Assembly: GCA_034190875.2 (NCBI GenBank)
Contig: CM067356.1
Span: 32,953,192 to 33,017,191, forward strand
DNA length: 64,000 nt
Direction of reading: 5' to 3'
DNA from: Urechis unicinctus
Lineage: Eukaryota; Annelida; Polychaeta; Xenopneusta; Urechidae
In this document: positions 1 through 14,234 of the stretch, in pieces
Position numbering within the stretch: position 1 is the stretch's first letter
Layout of the letters: every line of letters starts with the position of its first letter
Notes under the pieces: generated by a model
Told to the model about the DNA's origin: nothing
Seen by the model: the letters and a program-made list of their open reading frames with translations, nothing else
Databases searched by the model: none
Made by a program: the position numbers and the translations under genes

Positions 1-2324
1 TAGCCTGGTAAAAATATCATTATATTCAGTGGATCAAACGACTTTGATATCTTAAATAAATTGCATCGGGCGTTACCATTCATATTGAATGATGCTACGA
101 GGAAGGTACAAGGAGAAGTTGTGTCTAAAACATCTGGTGAATTCAACTGTCGGCATCATAATTGATGAGGCTTTAATATGAATAGAGAGCATATCCACCA
201 GTGCCTTGCACCAAACAATCTCTTGGAAATATACTTTCAGCTTTTCAAGTAACTGTCAACCTGAAAGCATTCCACCATTGATTTGCAGCTGTTGTTATGT
301 AAAATGATCACATGGCTATCCAAGCTGAAAGCCTTGTTTTGAAAGCATACATGGGTGGTATTCGTTTACGGGAATAAGTAATAATCTAATCAAAAGGTAC
401 TTGAGCTCTAGTTTTGTCAACATACGCGAAGCTGCTTGTCATGTGCTTACAGACCACCTGCACCGTTCTCCGTCTAATGAACGGAACAGCAAATAAATAA
501 CTTCAATGGTTGAATGACTTTCTTTAATGCATTCTCTTTTGCACGACCAACACAGTCGCTAGAAAATTTAAAATCTTTGCACAACCTGAGCCATTTATTG
601 AAAAAAAACTGCAGTATCAACATGTATATGCGCGTGCACAACTGTATAAGTCAAAGGTGGAAACGCGTGCGCGGGAGGGGGTTGGTGTTGCTCTGAGTGT
701 GTATTACGAGGAATTTTGCACGTTCCTTATTCGTCAAGTTTATACGTTTTCCCTTTTGTTAATATTGCATAACATGTCCATCTACTGACGTCACACACAG
801 CCCTTATAAAGCGAAACAGTTTTCGTATTTTCAATCCATCAATTTTGAAAGGATGGCCCAAGAGTACCTGAAACGAACTTATAGTCTTGCGTGGCATGCG
901 ATCGTTACACAGATTCTAGCCAATATACGTCTCTAGAAATATAAACAAAAACTATGGACGTCACTGGACTCTCGATGAAATAGAAGTAAGAGCGAACAGT
1001 GAATAGATTGCCTGACATATTAGTTGTAGGCTATTACCGCCAGATCATTTGAAGCAAAGTTCGCTTAACAAAAATTACGATGACGGCTACTTAAGAGCGT
1101 TGTTTGATGGATGGCTTTCACAAAGCGACCACTCGGTCCCCAAATCCCTTATTATGAAAAAAAATAATTAATCAGAATCCCAAATGCGCACATATAAAAA
1201 GGCATTTCGAACGTGGCTTCTATGTTTTTTATGCTTGGACAGAGTGATGGGTGAGATAAGGTTCCCGTTCACACTTGACTGAACTTTGCGATCTTGCTTA
1301 CATATCGGACAATAAGGGAAATGTTGTAGCGCCGCACACTGATTGTGACTGAGATGATTCATCGTGACAATCTTTTTTAGTTAATTTTCCGGAAACTCTA
1401 TAAACCTTAGCGATTGGTTTCAGCTAGAACATGCGCAGCTTATGGGTTATAAATACTAATGACGAGCATTCGCAAGAAAAACATATAAGACATCGACTTA
1501 AAGAAATAAGAGCTGTATATATATTGTTCTTCGAAAGACGAAAGTAGACTTAATCGCACATACAAACGAGCTTTCATTTGTATCAACTTATACTTACTGC
1601 GGACAATAAACCCTATTAATGCACTGGCACATTCAACCTTTGTCAATCTGTGATAGTTCCCCCGATTTACTTGGGTATCGAATCATGAAAGAAGGCCAAT
1701 TCGAAACCTCTTCATTTAAACTAACAATTTGGTGCTCTCTGGTAACTCAGCGCAATTAACGGTTGTCAAATCAAATCGGTCATCATTGAACAAATGACAG
1801 TTAAAACATTAAGTCTAATGGTCAAGCGTTCCATTTTGCATCATGCATTAATTAAAATTCAGAACTTGAATTGTTCACCTCAGGTTCAAAAATCATGGCG
1901 GTTACAGTATGAGCCTACTGATACATTCAAGGGTTATGTGAACACGTATGCATTGCACGAAAGAGTTGGTATGACAAATAATGACATGCAGCGCATCTGA
2001 TTATAAATAAAAACATCGAAACGTGCTAGATTGTGCTGATAATGCATTACTGATGATATAACGTCATTGCGTTATGATTGGTTCATGTATTCGGTTTCTT
2101 ATGACGGGACCATCTCACTACATTCCATGTTTGGAACATGATCAAAGCCAAAGTTGATCATTTTTAGAATTAATTGCTCCCACAAAAACGTCCCCTGCAG
2201 TTCTCTGCTCGAAACGCTTAACTGAACTTACTAGTTATGTACATCAAATATGCCTGACATTAAAATATTTTGCGTTTATGTTACGGGTGGTAAAATGGTT
2301 GGTTTGTAAACTTTGTTCTTGAAG
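1..2324. other. AT-rich stretch with no recognised gene
   Basis: I read both strands and found only short open frames without domain signatures or convincing splice-site pairs. A slightly GC-richer patch with CpG-containing words lies near 655-685. Nothing here can be supported as a gene or as a named repeat. Confidence 0.6.
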
Positions 2325-2560
2325 CAGGTTCCAGTGGCTTAGTGGTACAGGTTTTGGGTTCGATACCAAGGTGTGAAAATCTGACTGGTTCCCTGTGGCT
2401 CGAAATATCTCGTTAAACGGCGGCCCCATATCTGGGAGGAGATGCACCCGACCTGGTACGGTGCTGGACCTTCTTCCCAGCGGCGTGGCTTTTGTAGCCT
2501 TGTCTGGGCAACAGGTTTTTGCAAAGTGGGCGCTGGCACTTAAGAGGAGCTGTCCAATCA
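2325..2560 (+). repeat. GC-richer repeat with tRNA-promoter-like words (possible SINE fragment)
   Basis: This patch is clearly GC-richer than its surroundings. It starts with a box A-like word (TGGCTTAGTGGT, about 2335) followed by a box B-like word (GGTTCGATACC, about 2357). The words are only about 10 bases apart, far closer than in a functional tRNA or an intact tRNA-derived SINE head, so this could be a shortened SINE head or chance. The word GCGGCCCCATAT occurs here (about 2421) and a similar word, AGCGGCCCCATATA, occurs near 20191, which hints at a dispersed family. No poly-A tail or flanking duplication was found. Confidence 0.35.
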
Positions 2561-3439
2561 TCCTCATTCGTCTTTTGTTTAATATCCTGTCCAATCATCT
2601 GCTGCTTGCCAGCGGATAAATCAGAGGCGTAATTGTCGTACTTGCATACTAGCGAATTAATAATATCTGCAATATGATGATCAAACCTCAAATATGATTA
2701 CACATTCACAGACATAGGAACGTATATTCAGTTCCCTGTCTGTTTTTTTGAGCTTTGCCTAACGTTATGCAATAACTCAAGTGTAGTCTAAATAATCAGC
2801 CTTGCTGTAAAACGTTCTCGGTTTACATTGCTGATCGGGAACGTGCCCATATTAAGTGCTCAGAACGGTCCCTTATTGATTATATAGCTTTTTAATGGTA
2901 CAGGCTATAAATGTGATTTGCAGTTAAATGACCCGTTAGTGACGTTATTCCGGGCAAAATCTTACAATGTTGGCAGATTTACTTCATGGTGTATAATGGC
3001 ATCTTCTTTAGTAGGCAACATATACCATGGTAGGCCGTGAAATTCAATATATATATATATACGCATTACTCCCAACCCAGTCATTAGTGCAAATGGGTGT
3101 TTGCCGTTAGCGGTCAATATTGTAAGTAATGATAAGACTGACACTATGCCCTGTGAGTTACCTATTCCATATAGGCTTTCGCTCCTCTTCCAAGGCATGT
3201 AATTATGCATAAATGTATCCAGTGCGGAATGACCTCTAAATGCTGCATGAGTTTTATTACCGCAAATTCAGGAACGGAAGGAAACGGCCTATCAGTCAAC
3301 ATAGGTTTGTTTCCGTTGCTTTCTTATAACTAATGCAAGGGGCAACTCGCAATGAAATATATTTTAGGCATTGCACAACATCCATAATGCTCAGAATTTG
3401 ATCGTAGTAGGCCGATATGAAATATTCCGAGGCAATCAG
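2561..3439. other. Non-coding spacer before duplicated segment
   Basis: Nothing gene-like was seen. It contains a short (TA)n run near 3047-3061. Its 3' end passes into the left edge of duplication copy A. Confidence 0.5.
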
Positions 3440-4675
3440 AATATATTTTAAACTATATATTACAGGAGCATGGCTGTTGGTTTGAAGGTTCTAAAAGCGT
3501 TCTGTGATTCACGATGCTGGGTCGTTAAATGTATGCTACCGTATCGTACTAAAGATCACCTCACCGACATCATAATATATTGCCTAATGACCATAAAAAG
3601 TCATTGGATGTAAAATAGTGGCAAGGTGTTTAAAGGTACACATGATATGGCATACACAGAATGTTAGTCTGATTGTGAGTCGTCTGTGTCTACACAGTAT
3701 CAGTAATTATAGTTAATACGAGATGTGTCCAGTGTCCGAGCGCTTAGTGTCATGTATTGTGTATTGTTGTGTTAAATGCCATGTCAAAAGGGACACATTA
3801 TGAACCAGATAATGGCCTCGTGGTTTAATAATAGAGCAGGATTTATTGCCAATGTTGTTAATTATTTACGACAAAAGGCCACTTGTATTACAACGAATAC
3901 ATGATAAACATATATCATGTTGTTCTATCCCAAAAGAGATTTGATGGCCCCCATAGATGTATAACAATTATGGCAAACAATTCACATTTTAATATAAACA
4001 GATTATTTTAATTCACCGTCCTTTCCAAGAGTTATGTTTCCATCACAAACATATCCAACTAAACGGATGACAATCATTTGGTTCCATGTACATGGTGGTT
4101 TGTGTATACGTGGGGTCAGCATTTCAGGATAAGATACATTTCACTCTTATGTAAAGTGACATCTATGCCTCTCATAAACCCAACATGATGGTGGTTGTTA
4201 ATGGCTTATGGTTACTGTGATAATCTAAGGCTATGAGAATGTGTGGCATGATAAACACCAAGGATGAGGCAATAAGATTATCGGTGGCAAAAAGTGCCCA
4301 GGTGTGAAAATTAGATGTGTTGTTCACATTAAGGACAATTTATGGAATGACAGCTTCCTTCCGGATTTTATACTGAAGTACAGTTTCACTCACAAAGCTC
4401 AACGCGAAACATTTGCAAATGGCTTAATTTGTTCTTCATTTACGGCTGCACTTACGCAATCACACTAATGGCTTCAACCTTAGTTTTAGCCGACAAATAT
4501 GCACACCACTTCAGTAATCTCGAAACATCGCATGTACTACGAGGCGCTCTAATCACAGTCAGCGCTGGAGCCTGAAGGCCGACATTATTTGACGTAAATT
4601 CTCTAACAGCGTCCTTGGATATAGTAATTTGTAAATGCTTAAAACGTCATTGTTTTATCTTGTTGGCATATAAAT

Positions 4676-5185
4676 GACTTTGCAACCAAAATATCGTGAT
4701 CGTAGTATTCTGCATTGAATTTTACTGATAAGCACTGATGGCGTAACGATCTCCCTCTTTGGAACGCCAGCCCCAATAATCCAATGACATATGGTTGCTT
4801 GAAATACATTTGTGAGTTTTGGTTGTTATTCTTCACTACGATACATCTGGCTGATGGAATGTGTAGTGGATGTCAATTGTTCGCAGCCGATGAATCCACG
4901 AAATATCAAATATCCATGGTCAAGCAATTTATACTACCATGCAAATTTGATGACTCAATAAATTTTGCATTTACATGGAAATTGCATTGAGTTGTAAAAG
5001 GGGCAATAGTGAGACGATGTGGTGGACTTAAAGGAACAACACATCAAGGTCAACGATGGTGATTATTATACATTGAAGAAACAGCCAGATTATGTAAAAG
5101 AGTAATCATATCCCATTTTCAGCAGATATTAGTGCCAATATATTATTTGTAAGTATCAGTACATAACTTCCTGTCATCAGCACCA
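4676..5185. other. About 505 bp present in copy A, missing from copy B
   Basis: Copy A TTGGCATATAAATGAC (4668) and copy B TTGGCATAGTAACC (30121) align, and the alignment resumes at TTTATTCTAGCCA (5190 and about 30138). So about 505 bp is either lost from B or gained in A. The segment has no recognisable coding content. Its ends show no clear inverted repeats or target-site duplication, which favours a simple deletion in B. Confidence 0.6.
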
Positions 5186-7123
5186 TTTTTATTCTAGCCA
5201 ATTTTATACTGCTCTTTGTCACGCGACATGATCGATTATATACTTCGTTGGCAGATAGCTAAGTATCTGTGTTCATCCGACACCCATAATTATTGTGAAC
5301 AGAAACGTACCTCTCAAGAAATAGCCTAACAGCTGACTTGCACTTAATCAGCTACTCTCACAATGACTCGGGGACGTACGGTGTTGAAACTGTGAAAATG
5401 TGTGACATATAAACGCCTCATAAAAATTCTACAGATATCAGGCAAATCGGAGTTGCTGGTTGGCATATAATCATTTGGTTAACCATTTACCCAATTACAT
5501 CACTCAGTTGGATGCATCGACCGATCAGTCGCAAATCATAGAATATATGGTCAGTCGTATCAATAAAGCAAAGTGAAGCCTTTGCAGAGAACATTGTCAT
5601 GCAAACATATATTACTGGACTAAGCTTGGACAATTCCTGGATCATATTTTATCTTAAATTAGATGGATTGCTGTAGTGTCGCTCGAGCCATGTCCATTAC
5701 TACCATACCAGGCTGTGTATCAATTAAGTAGCTGGCACGTGCGACAATAACAGCTGGCCGCTAGTTAATCAACTAGAGTGTAAGAAAAATTAATTGGCCT
5801 CTTTGGAATCATCCAATCATCCCATCTCTAAGAATATTCTTAGGATATGATGTTAGCTCCCCTGATGCCTGGCTCTGATGGATACACATTTGTTTATATT
5901 TGTTTATCATTTTAATCGTACAGGTTTGATATGCTGACAGAAGGATAGAGCTATTTCAGATTGTGTTTTACGAAAATCTTGCACTATCTTTGAATTTTAT
6001 GGAATCTACATTGATAATTACCGCAATTTAACATGTGACCCCTCGCATTGACAATATTCAACTATATAATTATCAGAATTGGGAAAATACTAAGATGTTA
6101 TTGTGCCAAATATGCTTGATGTGTGTGTAAAATACGCAGTAAACCTGCATTAATAGGATCACAATTCAGGAACTGCTTCCGGGCGCTGGTGTGCTGGTGC
6201 TATAGCTGACCCGCGTGTTATCCCTTCGACTGATCGTCGATGAAACGAAACAATTTGCGGACACTGCAAATCACTGTGCCCACAATAAATAGTCTACTAA
6301 TATCACTAAAACAGAAGGGAAGGTAACGTGATTGATACGCTTGTTTGAGATGTGGAACGCTAGTATAGATAGAAAATGACATTTACAAATCTTTAACGTG
6401 CCAACGCAGTACACATTGTGCAAACTATTGATATCATGAAGCCTTTACTGCTTGTTTTGACATGCATTCAGAAATCACACACGTTGAAGATCAACAGCGA
6501 TGCTCTTGCCGCGCGATGTTCTTTATTGAGGCATGTGCAGTTGGTTATCAACGGTGCAGTCGCTAATTAATCACATCCTTTTTTCAAATCCATATGTGAA
6601 AAGTAGATTTTAGCATGTGTGGCAAACGTTAATGGCACAATGGCGCCTATGCGATTATATTTTGATGAACGATGAGGTTTTATATAGTTTCATACATTGT
6701 ATATTATTCGTTTTACCAGAGATAATGACTTGCTACGCCTTCATTTTGAACCAAGAACGGTCATAAATCCCCAGACAAATTGCATATTAAGGCATAGCAT
6801 ATAAAATACGGTCGCGCAACACAAAATCTTCTCTATCTAACAACTAGGCGGGCTACACAATAATGAGCATGTAGGGAAGCAATAATCACAGATGTTGGTA
6901 AACACCCGCGTAGCCAAAGCCTCTTGCTATAAAGGCCTTAACTCATTTGCAATACCATTACTATTAAAACAAAGGCAACAAAATGTCGGTAAAGTATAAA
7001 GGATGAAGGCTTCAAATCCGGTGCTGTATGATTATATAGTAAGGGCTGGCTGATGACCATTGAATATAAGAACGTTCTCACCATCTTGTTTGAGTTTCCC
7101 AAATGTTGAGTTAATCTACTCTC

Positions 7124-7288
<165 letters not shown>

Positions 7289-8599
7289 ATGGTGGTGTGG
7301 TAACCTACTAAGGACACCGGCATGGTTTTTGTCTCTCTCATTATACTTCCCTGATGTGCACATCTCCACTCCCAACAGGTAAATGCTCGCGGTTTGGACT
7401 CATTGATATAGTTAATGATGAATACAAACTTCTGAAAAAGTAGTATCAGGATCCAAACATAATTAAACACGTCTTATACTGATGGTGGCTAATTATTTTC
7501 TGAGCTCTCGTCCATGACCGGCTGATTCAAAGACGCGAACTCTAGGTAAATTATCTCACAGCAGCAAGGCTGCTTTTGAGTTCCCAATTATGAATGAACA
7601 TCGATATGGTATGCGTGCCAGCAACAATGCAGATTATTGAGTGGATAATGGTTTCTATTTAATCAATAAACAGAATCAAATAATATCATGGGTCCATTGC
7701 GCAGTCATTGTGCTTCAAACTAGTGTCAGATGAGTTCGATTGTATAAATTCGTTTGTGTTCTCTATGCTAGATAGCTTGCTTTCATCAACGATATAACAT
7801 GTGCATGATTGTGCAGGCATTTGTGGTGCGCAGTTCGTAACACTGCGGACGAGAATCCATTCAATCCATATCTAGAAAATCTTATACTTGCTCGGAACTA
7901 ATGATGTAAGATATATTTTCATGTGGCTTGGTCTAATGTCTTTGATTACGCATTGCAAAGGCAGGTAAACTGTTTAGCGCACGATTGTTTGGATGCGAGC
8001 CACAAAACAACATTTCGAGTAATCCTTTCACTAACGTTGATATAAGATATTTTCAGCCAGATTCTGGGAGCGGATGTTACATGACATGAGGACAAGTATA
8101 GTAAGAGTGCAACATGTAATATAGCATGTTTAAGTGGTGAATGACGATGTTGTATTGACACTGATGTATGCATATATTGGTATAACATTTGGTTGTCCAA
8201 AGATGATATGACATACATATTTTGAAATTCAAGCATCTGTGTTATATCGAGTTGTTGCTGTGCGTTCCCAATCACACTCGGTTATGGAAAACATGCTGCT
8301 TATACAGCACTACCTCAGTATGCGCAGGTTGAGTTTTGTTTCGTCTTATGGCGATGACACATAGGACCAAATAGAGACTGGTCGCGCAAAAAAAACTATG
8401 ACCAGCTGATTCCAATACCAACGAATGATTTTTGTCCGTGCGTGACATTACTGTTTTATCACCAGCTGCTCCCTAGTGTATCGACCGTCCCATGGGAGGG
8501 GAAGGCCGAATTGCTGGATGCTATGCACACAATACAAAAATCTGTAAATCAATGAGATTATTTTGAAACAAATAAAATAGGCTCTATAACCAGTGCTCT

Positions 8600-9615
8600 G
8601 TGTAGTACATTTGGACTGGTGTGCACGGCGCAGGGGTGCGCTCGGCGGGGACTGGGTTGCGTGCCACCCCAATCCTTAATCTAGCAAATATCTCCTTGTA
8701 TACATGGTCAAATTCATTATGCTTTTCAAGTGTTTGGAGTGCAACATTAGAGCGTGGGTAAGGCGGTTTAAAACCGTGAATTTTAATATAAACGTTTTGT
8801 GCTTTACGTGCTCGCTTATTGTGAGTCATGTTTACTATAAAGATCCATTTGTCTTTAAGGAAATAGTATGATACACAAAAGACAACGACTTGACAGCGCC
8901 ACAGAATTTCTATTTTTTTATACAGTGGGAGGTCCCCATTCTATTTTAGGCTCAGTGTCGCCGGCTGGTGAGTCAGGCTGCTGTGAAGCAATTTTTTTCT
9001 TTTGGTAAAAACGCCTGTGGTTGACTTTATCGAACCCGCAATCCATAAACAATCATGGAGTCGTCCATCTAATAAATAGTATAGTACAGGCTCACCAGAT
9101 TTAGTGACAAAGCGTCCAATCCGGTAAACATTGAGTGACCACACGGGGTCAGTGGCCCGACGCCGGTGGTCTTGCTCCCCCTCACCAAGCTGGTAGAGGT
9201 AGCAAACGCCAACACCAGAGGGAAGCTTTTGCTCTTTAACCCCCAGCAGGCGCCCTGGTACGACTGAAGAGGGCTTTTGTGCAACTCGTTTTGCCTTTAT
9301 AGCATCTTTAGGTTTTTTCCAGACAAGCAGGTCACCTCATTATTTATCGCAGAGACTACAGCCTGCGGTTGAGAAACCCACTCAGTCGATCGTTTTCCAG
9401 TATCTTCGGCAAATGTGACACTGACCAATGAGCGACAATGACTCAAAAGTACCCAAGAATGACCGAGAGACACGGCTTCTGATTGGAGCATCCCAAATCT
9501 GGGAAGCTGCACCAGTTCAAGACCGCATCCTAGCCTAGACTCTTTGCGAGACTTTTAAATATCGTTATCATGTTAAAAACAGGCCAAGGGGCTAGGGGAC
9601 CTTAACTAATAATTA
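8600..9615. other. Copy A-specific, GC-richer patch replacing the copy B sequence
   Basis: Copies A and B align up to about 8595/33437 and again from the word GACAAGCGAATAATCCTTCAA (9622/37485). Between these points their contents are unrelated. This patch is GC-richer than its flanks and carries the retroelement-like open frame at 8941-9336. It is probably an insertion in A or a replacement at this site. I could not find terminal repeats that bound it. Confidence 0.55.
8941..9336 (-). pseudogene. Open frame resembling the C-terminal part of a retroelement polyprotein
   Basis: About 131 codons are open on the minus strand with no ATG at the start; the frame is bounded upstream by a TGA at 9337-9339. 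The translation begins GDLLVWKKPKDAIKAKRV, then has a basic stretch and DPVWSLNVYRIGRFVTKSGE followed by PVLYYLLDG. From memory, a "GDLVW..K" opening followed by a "DPVWS..VYRIG.FVTKSGEPVLYYL.DG" block is found near the C-terminus of integrase-bearing polyproteins in invertebrate retroelements. I cannot confirm this without a search. There is no integrase core upstream and no LTR is visible, so it would be a fragment. It could also be chance, though this length is unusual for the window. Confidence 0.3.
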
Positions 9616-11264
9616 GACGAGACAAGCGAATAATCCTTCAAATCTTTATTTAATATTCCCAATATATAGTGGAGATCGGCATGCACAGAAAGACTAAGAA
9701 AATGACATTTAGTGCGATGTAGAGATATAATATTCGTATTCAATATTACAATGTAAAGCTTCTTGTCAACGATAATGATACTAATAGGATAAAGCCTAAA
9801 CAACAGTGAGGCTTAACGGGATTAAGTCGTGTTGGCACAGCTGTCATCCTTCGTTGACAACGGGCGGTAAAAGTCGTCCAATTAAGTTAAATGCACTTTA
9901 TGCTTATATCTCTAATTCGTCTTCGAAGTCACCAAAGAGTCAGAATGGCACTTGTGATAACACTCAAAATACCACGACAGATAAGATAAAAAGACGGCTC
10001 TGTTACAAAATGTCGGCTTTTAAAACATTATAAATGCATTGCTGACGGACAACATTTTCAGATTACAACAATCCAAACTCATCCAATGGTACAACAAATT
10101 ATGGTCCGCATTGATGATTCTATAAAGTATGTTTTAATCACTGATTTATTTACCTCATTTCCGGGTTTCTGCATGTTACAGTATGAAATACGATCTGCTG
10201 CATTTGAATAGTACAGTAAGCATGTACAATAATCTTTCCCCGTATGGCGTAGAGTAAACGTGAATTTGCCAATAACGAGAAATGTAGAATTTTAATTTTG
10301 ATTCGAGGTCGAATGTTTACCTTGGGTATTGTATCGATACCACGTGAGAGGCGTACCAATCGTCGTTCAGAGCATTGATGATGCAGCTATGCGTGATGGA
10401 TTGGGCGATAATTCATATCAGCTATACAGTCAAGTATGGTTGGGCAGACTTTGTCCTAACTGTAATTCCTTGGCACCACTAGGCCTGTGATCTAACGGAT
10501 TCATTATTCAATCGAGGCCATGGCCCACGCAACATTACCGCCAGTATTTAATATGCATGCTTCGTAAATGTGAAGCAATTCTCTGCTCTGGTTATAATCA
10601 ACTCATTGACAGTAAACTATTCAGTTGGGACTTTGATGTATGGCACTGTTACCTAAATCATTTTACATTGTGTGCGGTTTATTAATAGGGTCGTGTTTTT
10701 TGGGGCAAACCATGAGCATGTAACTTTGATGACCAGCTGAGTCCAAGGCACTCTAGCCGATTCATTCAGCGCGTTCGGTAGTGTTCGGTTTCGCCTGACT
10801 CATATGCATGTCACTGACGCTCGGGGGTTTTGACTTAAGTGCCTGTGAGCGTAGTCGTCTTTACCTATTTGACATAAACCATATCCGTGATAAATACATG
10901 CTAAAGGGAACAAAGTTGGTGTTATTATGTCAAAACTACAGTGTTAGATAGAGTGGCTGCATAGGACCTTTAATTATTAGCCCAAGAAAATGTCTCGGCC
11001 CCACATAATAACCGTATTATTTGCTTTATTATTATTGCATTTGCGGTATAATATTTCTCCTGGTATCAGCAACTACAAATAGTCGCCTAAACAGTGCGTG
11101 TCGGAACAATAGTGACCAGCTGACAAAGAGCAGGCTACGGACAGATGTCCGCTGATACATATCCATGTTTATTCAGCTGCAGTCAATGTATCGACCGTAC
11201 TGTGCAAGCGTCAACCTACATAAGAGTTCACTAATACGCATGCAATACAAGATCATAAGAACCA

Positions 11265-11267
11265 TAT

Positions 11268-11361
<94 letters not shown>

Positions 11362-11440
11362 CATGTGTATATATATGTATATATATATATATGTGTGTAC
11401 ATATATATATGTATATATATATGTATATGTATATATATAC

Positions 11441-11477
<37 letters not shown>

Positions 11478-11559
11478 CATGGTTATATATATGTATATAT
11501 ATATATATGTGTACATATATATATGTATATATATATATTGTATATGTATATATATATAC

Positions 11560-11631
<72 letters not shown>

Positions 11632-11656
11632 GGTTATATATATATATTTATATATG
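11265..11656. repeat. (TA)n-rich microsatellite with TATG/TACA variants, copy A
   Basis: A pure (TA)n run begins near 11270, then degenerates into blocks of TATATG and TACATA with two TACATGGTTATA words (about 11474 and 11626). Copy B carries a (TA)n tract at the matching place (39057-39329), but without the TACATGGTTATA blocks. All open frames through it are artefacts of the repeat. Confidence 0.95.
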
Positions 11657-11972
11657 CCCAGGGAGGAAGTGTGAACCTTTGTCGCACGATTAGTACTGCA
11701 GTGCCAGGAGTAGCATTACTTGTTCTTGATCACTTATAGACCACCATTAACAAAATACACTCCTCAAAGGGATTGAGAAAATTTCGCTTAAGCAGGTGGC
11801 GAGAAGGTAAATCGAGATACGCTTCCGGGGTTACAGGGAGTTATCGACGGTTTATGTGGTATCAAAGAGCATGTTGCTTGAATAATATAGTTAATTCTAA
11901 TTGATTTATGTGGTGAGCGTTTCTTGCAATCACACGCTAGCCGCATATTAACCAAAGTAATGTGTTGAAGTA

Positions 11973-12329
11973 ATGGAGTCACCGAGGCGAATTTCCTTGT
12001 GGTTTGTGGATAAACGTTATAACAAACTACGCGCTGGTGAAAAGCTGGCAGTTTTATGTATTTTGTCGAGAGTGAATCCTCCAGGCGAAATTACAAACTC
12101 TTCGGTGGCAAGCGAGACGCGGCAAATCCCGCGACCACTTGATAATATCGCGGCTTATACAGCTCTCTCGCCTCGGTCATTCAAAGGAAATATACAACCT
12201 GCTGCCCGTTCGAGCTTGTATATACCACCCATTGGCAGACAGGAGCAATTAGTTTCATCCGGGGTTGGGGGAGATGATGAGAGCATGGACACGTATAGAT
12301 GTAGTCTATTATCAGAGCATTTAGAGTGA
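11973..12329 (+). CDS. Hypothetical 118-codon open frame, copy A
   Basis: The frame runs from an ATG (MESPRRISLWFVDKRYNK at the N-terminus) to a TGA. The protein is basic at the N-terminus and ends DDESMDTYRCSLLSEHLE. I do not recognise the family and see no signal peptide or membrane segment. The copy B counterpart (39649-40005) has the same length with no indels. Counting by eye there are 19 base differences, about 15 amino-acid-changing and 4 silent. That ratio is close to neutral expectation and gives no sign of protein-level constraint. It could be a young gene, a non-coding frame kept open by chance, or the first exon of the downstream spliced gene. Confidence 0.3.
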   Translation: MESPRRISLWFVDKRYNKLRAGEKLAVLCILSRVNPPGEITNSSVASETRQIPRPLDNIAAYTALSPRSFKGNIQPAARSSLYIPPIGRQEQLVSSGVGGDDESMDTYRCSLLSEHLE

Positions 12330-14234
12330 TTGCCATGTTCACCATGCATACATCTAAACAATCATCGCGACCTTTAGAGCCTGCTCCAGTTATATGGAAA
12401 ATAAAGGCTAATATCGTAAGCCTTATGGATACATTAATTGTGCTGGATAGGTTATTGTACAATGATTTGAAAGTGTGAGCAAATCTGTGTAGTGCTGCTT
12501 ATTTTTGTGTGCTTAGTTCTGTTTTTGCGATATTCAAAGTACGTATCTGCTTAATACTTGGGTCAAAGTCATGTCTGATCAACTCTTAAAGATCAAGCTG
12601 TTAGTGGCTAACTATATCGTTGCACACTAAATGCAGCATGTCAGCTTCTACATTTGGTGAACCCCATTGGTCACGTCCAAATGCCCTACTTTACTGAAGT
12701 ACTGAATAAAGAATCTTCACCCATCTTTTTCACGGAACAGAAATAACATATGGGCTGCTCTCGAGAACGCATAGTATTGTGCTGACGGGAAATGAATATT
12801 TCAATGCTACATCCTTTATTACCATAAATGTGTATGGTGTGGTACATTTCCAACAGTACTAAAGTAACGTGATTGATATCCAATCAATAACATTGGGCAC
12901 TGACAATGCTCTAGATACAAGGACTTCATAAGAAATCGATGCAACTAATGTGTAGTATGATGAACTGGAAGCCATCCATTTAAAAGCGTATGTAGAGATA
13001 TAACATTGTAAGCAGCAGAAAAGTTAATTCTACGGTAATTATCCTGATAAAATCAGGCTACTTAAAATGCAATAATATGGGTGGTAGGGCATTCACGGAC
13101 AGGAACGAGATTGAGGTTGACAAACCTTAGTAGATATTCACTGTACAATGTACAATGTATTGCTAAAAATAATGCCGATAGCTATGTAAAATAAGGCAGT
13201 TAATTTGTGTAGTCAAGTGTACATATTTATTCGCATGGCAGACGGCTTGATAAAGTGTGGATCACAGCCGACCTTGACAATACCTATCACACTACCCGCC
13301 AGACCATTATACTACATCGAGGCTCAAATAAAGCACGTGACAAACCAACATAACTTATGTCGACTAATAGGCGAACTAAACATTACTTCGACATTGTAAA
13401 GCTATGATTGTGACAACTTACCAGAGAAAGCTGCCTCAATAATAATATTCAATGTCGACAGTATTACTGTAGTCTACGGCACCGCACACAACTAATTATA
13501 ACAGTGAATCATAGATTATAATCATATGCAAATTGATAGACGGCAGTACATACATATGGTTTTCTTGGCTGCGGTTTCGGCATTTATAAGTCATACCCAG
13601 AGACAGACAAAGCTGTCTGCAACTCAGGCAAATGAATATTGATTAAAATTAATCCGTCATTATTAGTATCTCTCGATTATTGCCAGTTTCTATTAATCCA
13701 TAGCATACATCAACAATTGTTCGTTGGCTCTAAGATTCCCATTCTGGGTATATAAATAGTACAACGTTCACCATTTTTACGAATAATTTGGTAGTTTTTC
13801 AACTATTAACAAATAGTGGCTTTACCTCTTGTGAAAAAAACACCAAAATCGGTGTTGGGTGCCATCATTGACTGATTGGGTTACTGTTACTATAACACAT
13901 TGTTCCAAAACGTCGCGACCCTTCAGCTGAGCAGAATGTGAGAAATTTGCAATACTATTCAACCAGGGTGGATGAATTACATAAATTTTCCACGAGATAT
14001 TCAGTGTGGATCACGTCGTTTATCTTTAATGTTGACTATAAATATTCGAACGAGTGATATGCCAAGTGCAATAAACGGAAAGCAAAAATGCCATTCTGAA
14101 AACAAATTGCACTAAGCATCCAGTCAAATATGGTTGATAACATTCACGCTTTCAACACCAGACCGGCGCTGATCAGCAAATTAGCGCGGAAATTGTAAAC
14201 TACGATGCATGCTAAGTAAGATGGCATACAGTGC

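Noticed and set aside
2330..2370. tRNA gene
   Set aside because: Box A-like and box B-like words are only about 10 bases apart and no cloverleaf can be formed.
2244..2594. 116-codon minus-strand frame
   Set aside because: It lies in the GC-richer SINE-like repeat, with overlapping open frames in other phases; this is typical of chance in GC-rich sequence.
11165..11739. Ile-Tyr-rich open frames up to 169 codons
   Set aside because: They are produced by the (TA)n tract. The same applies to 39008-39415 and 58472-58736.
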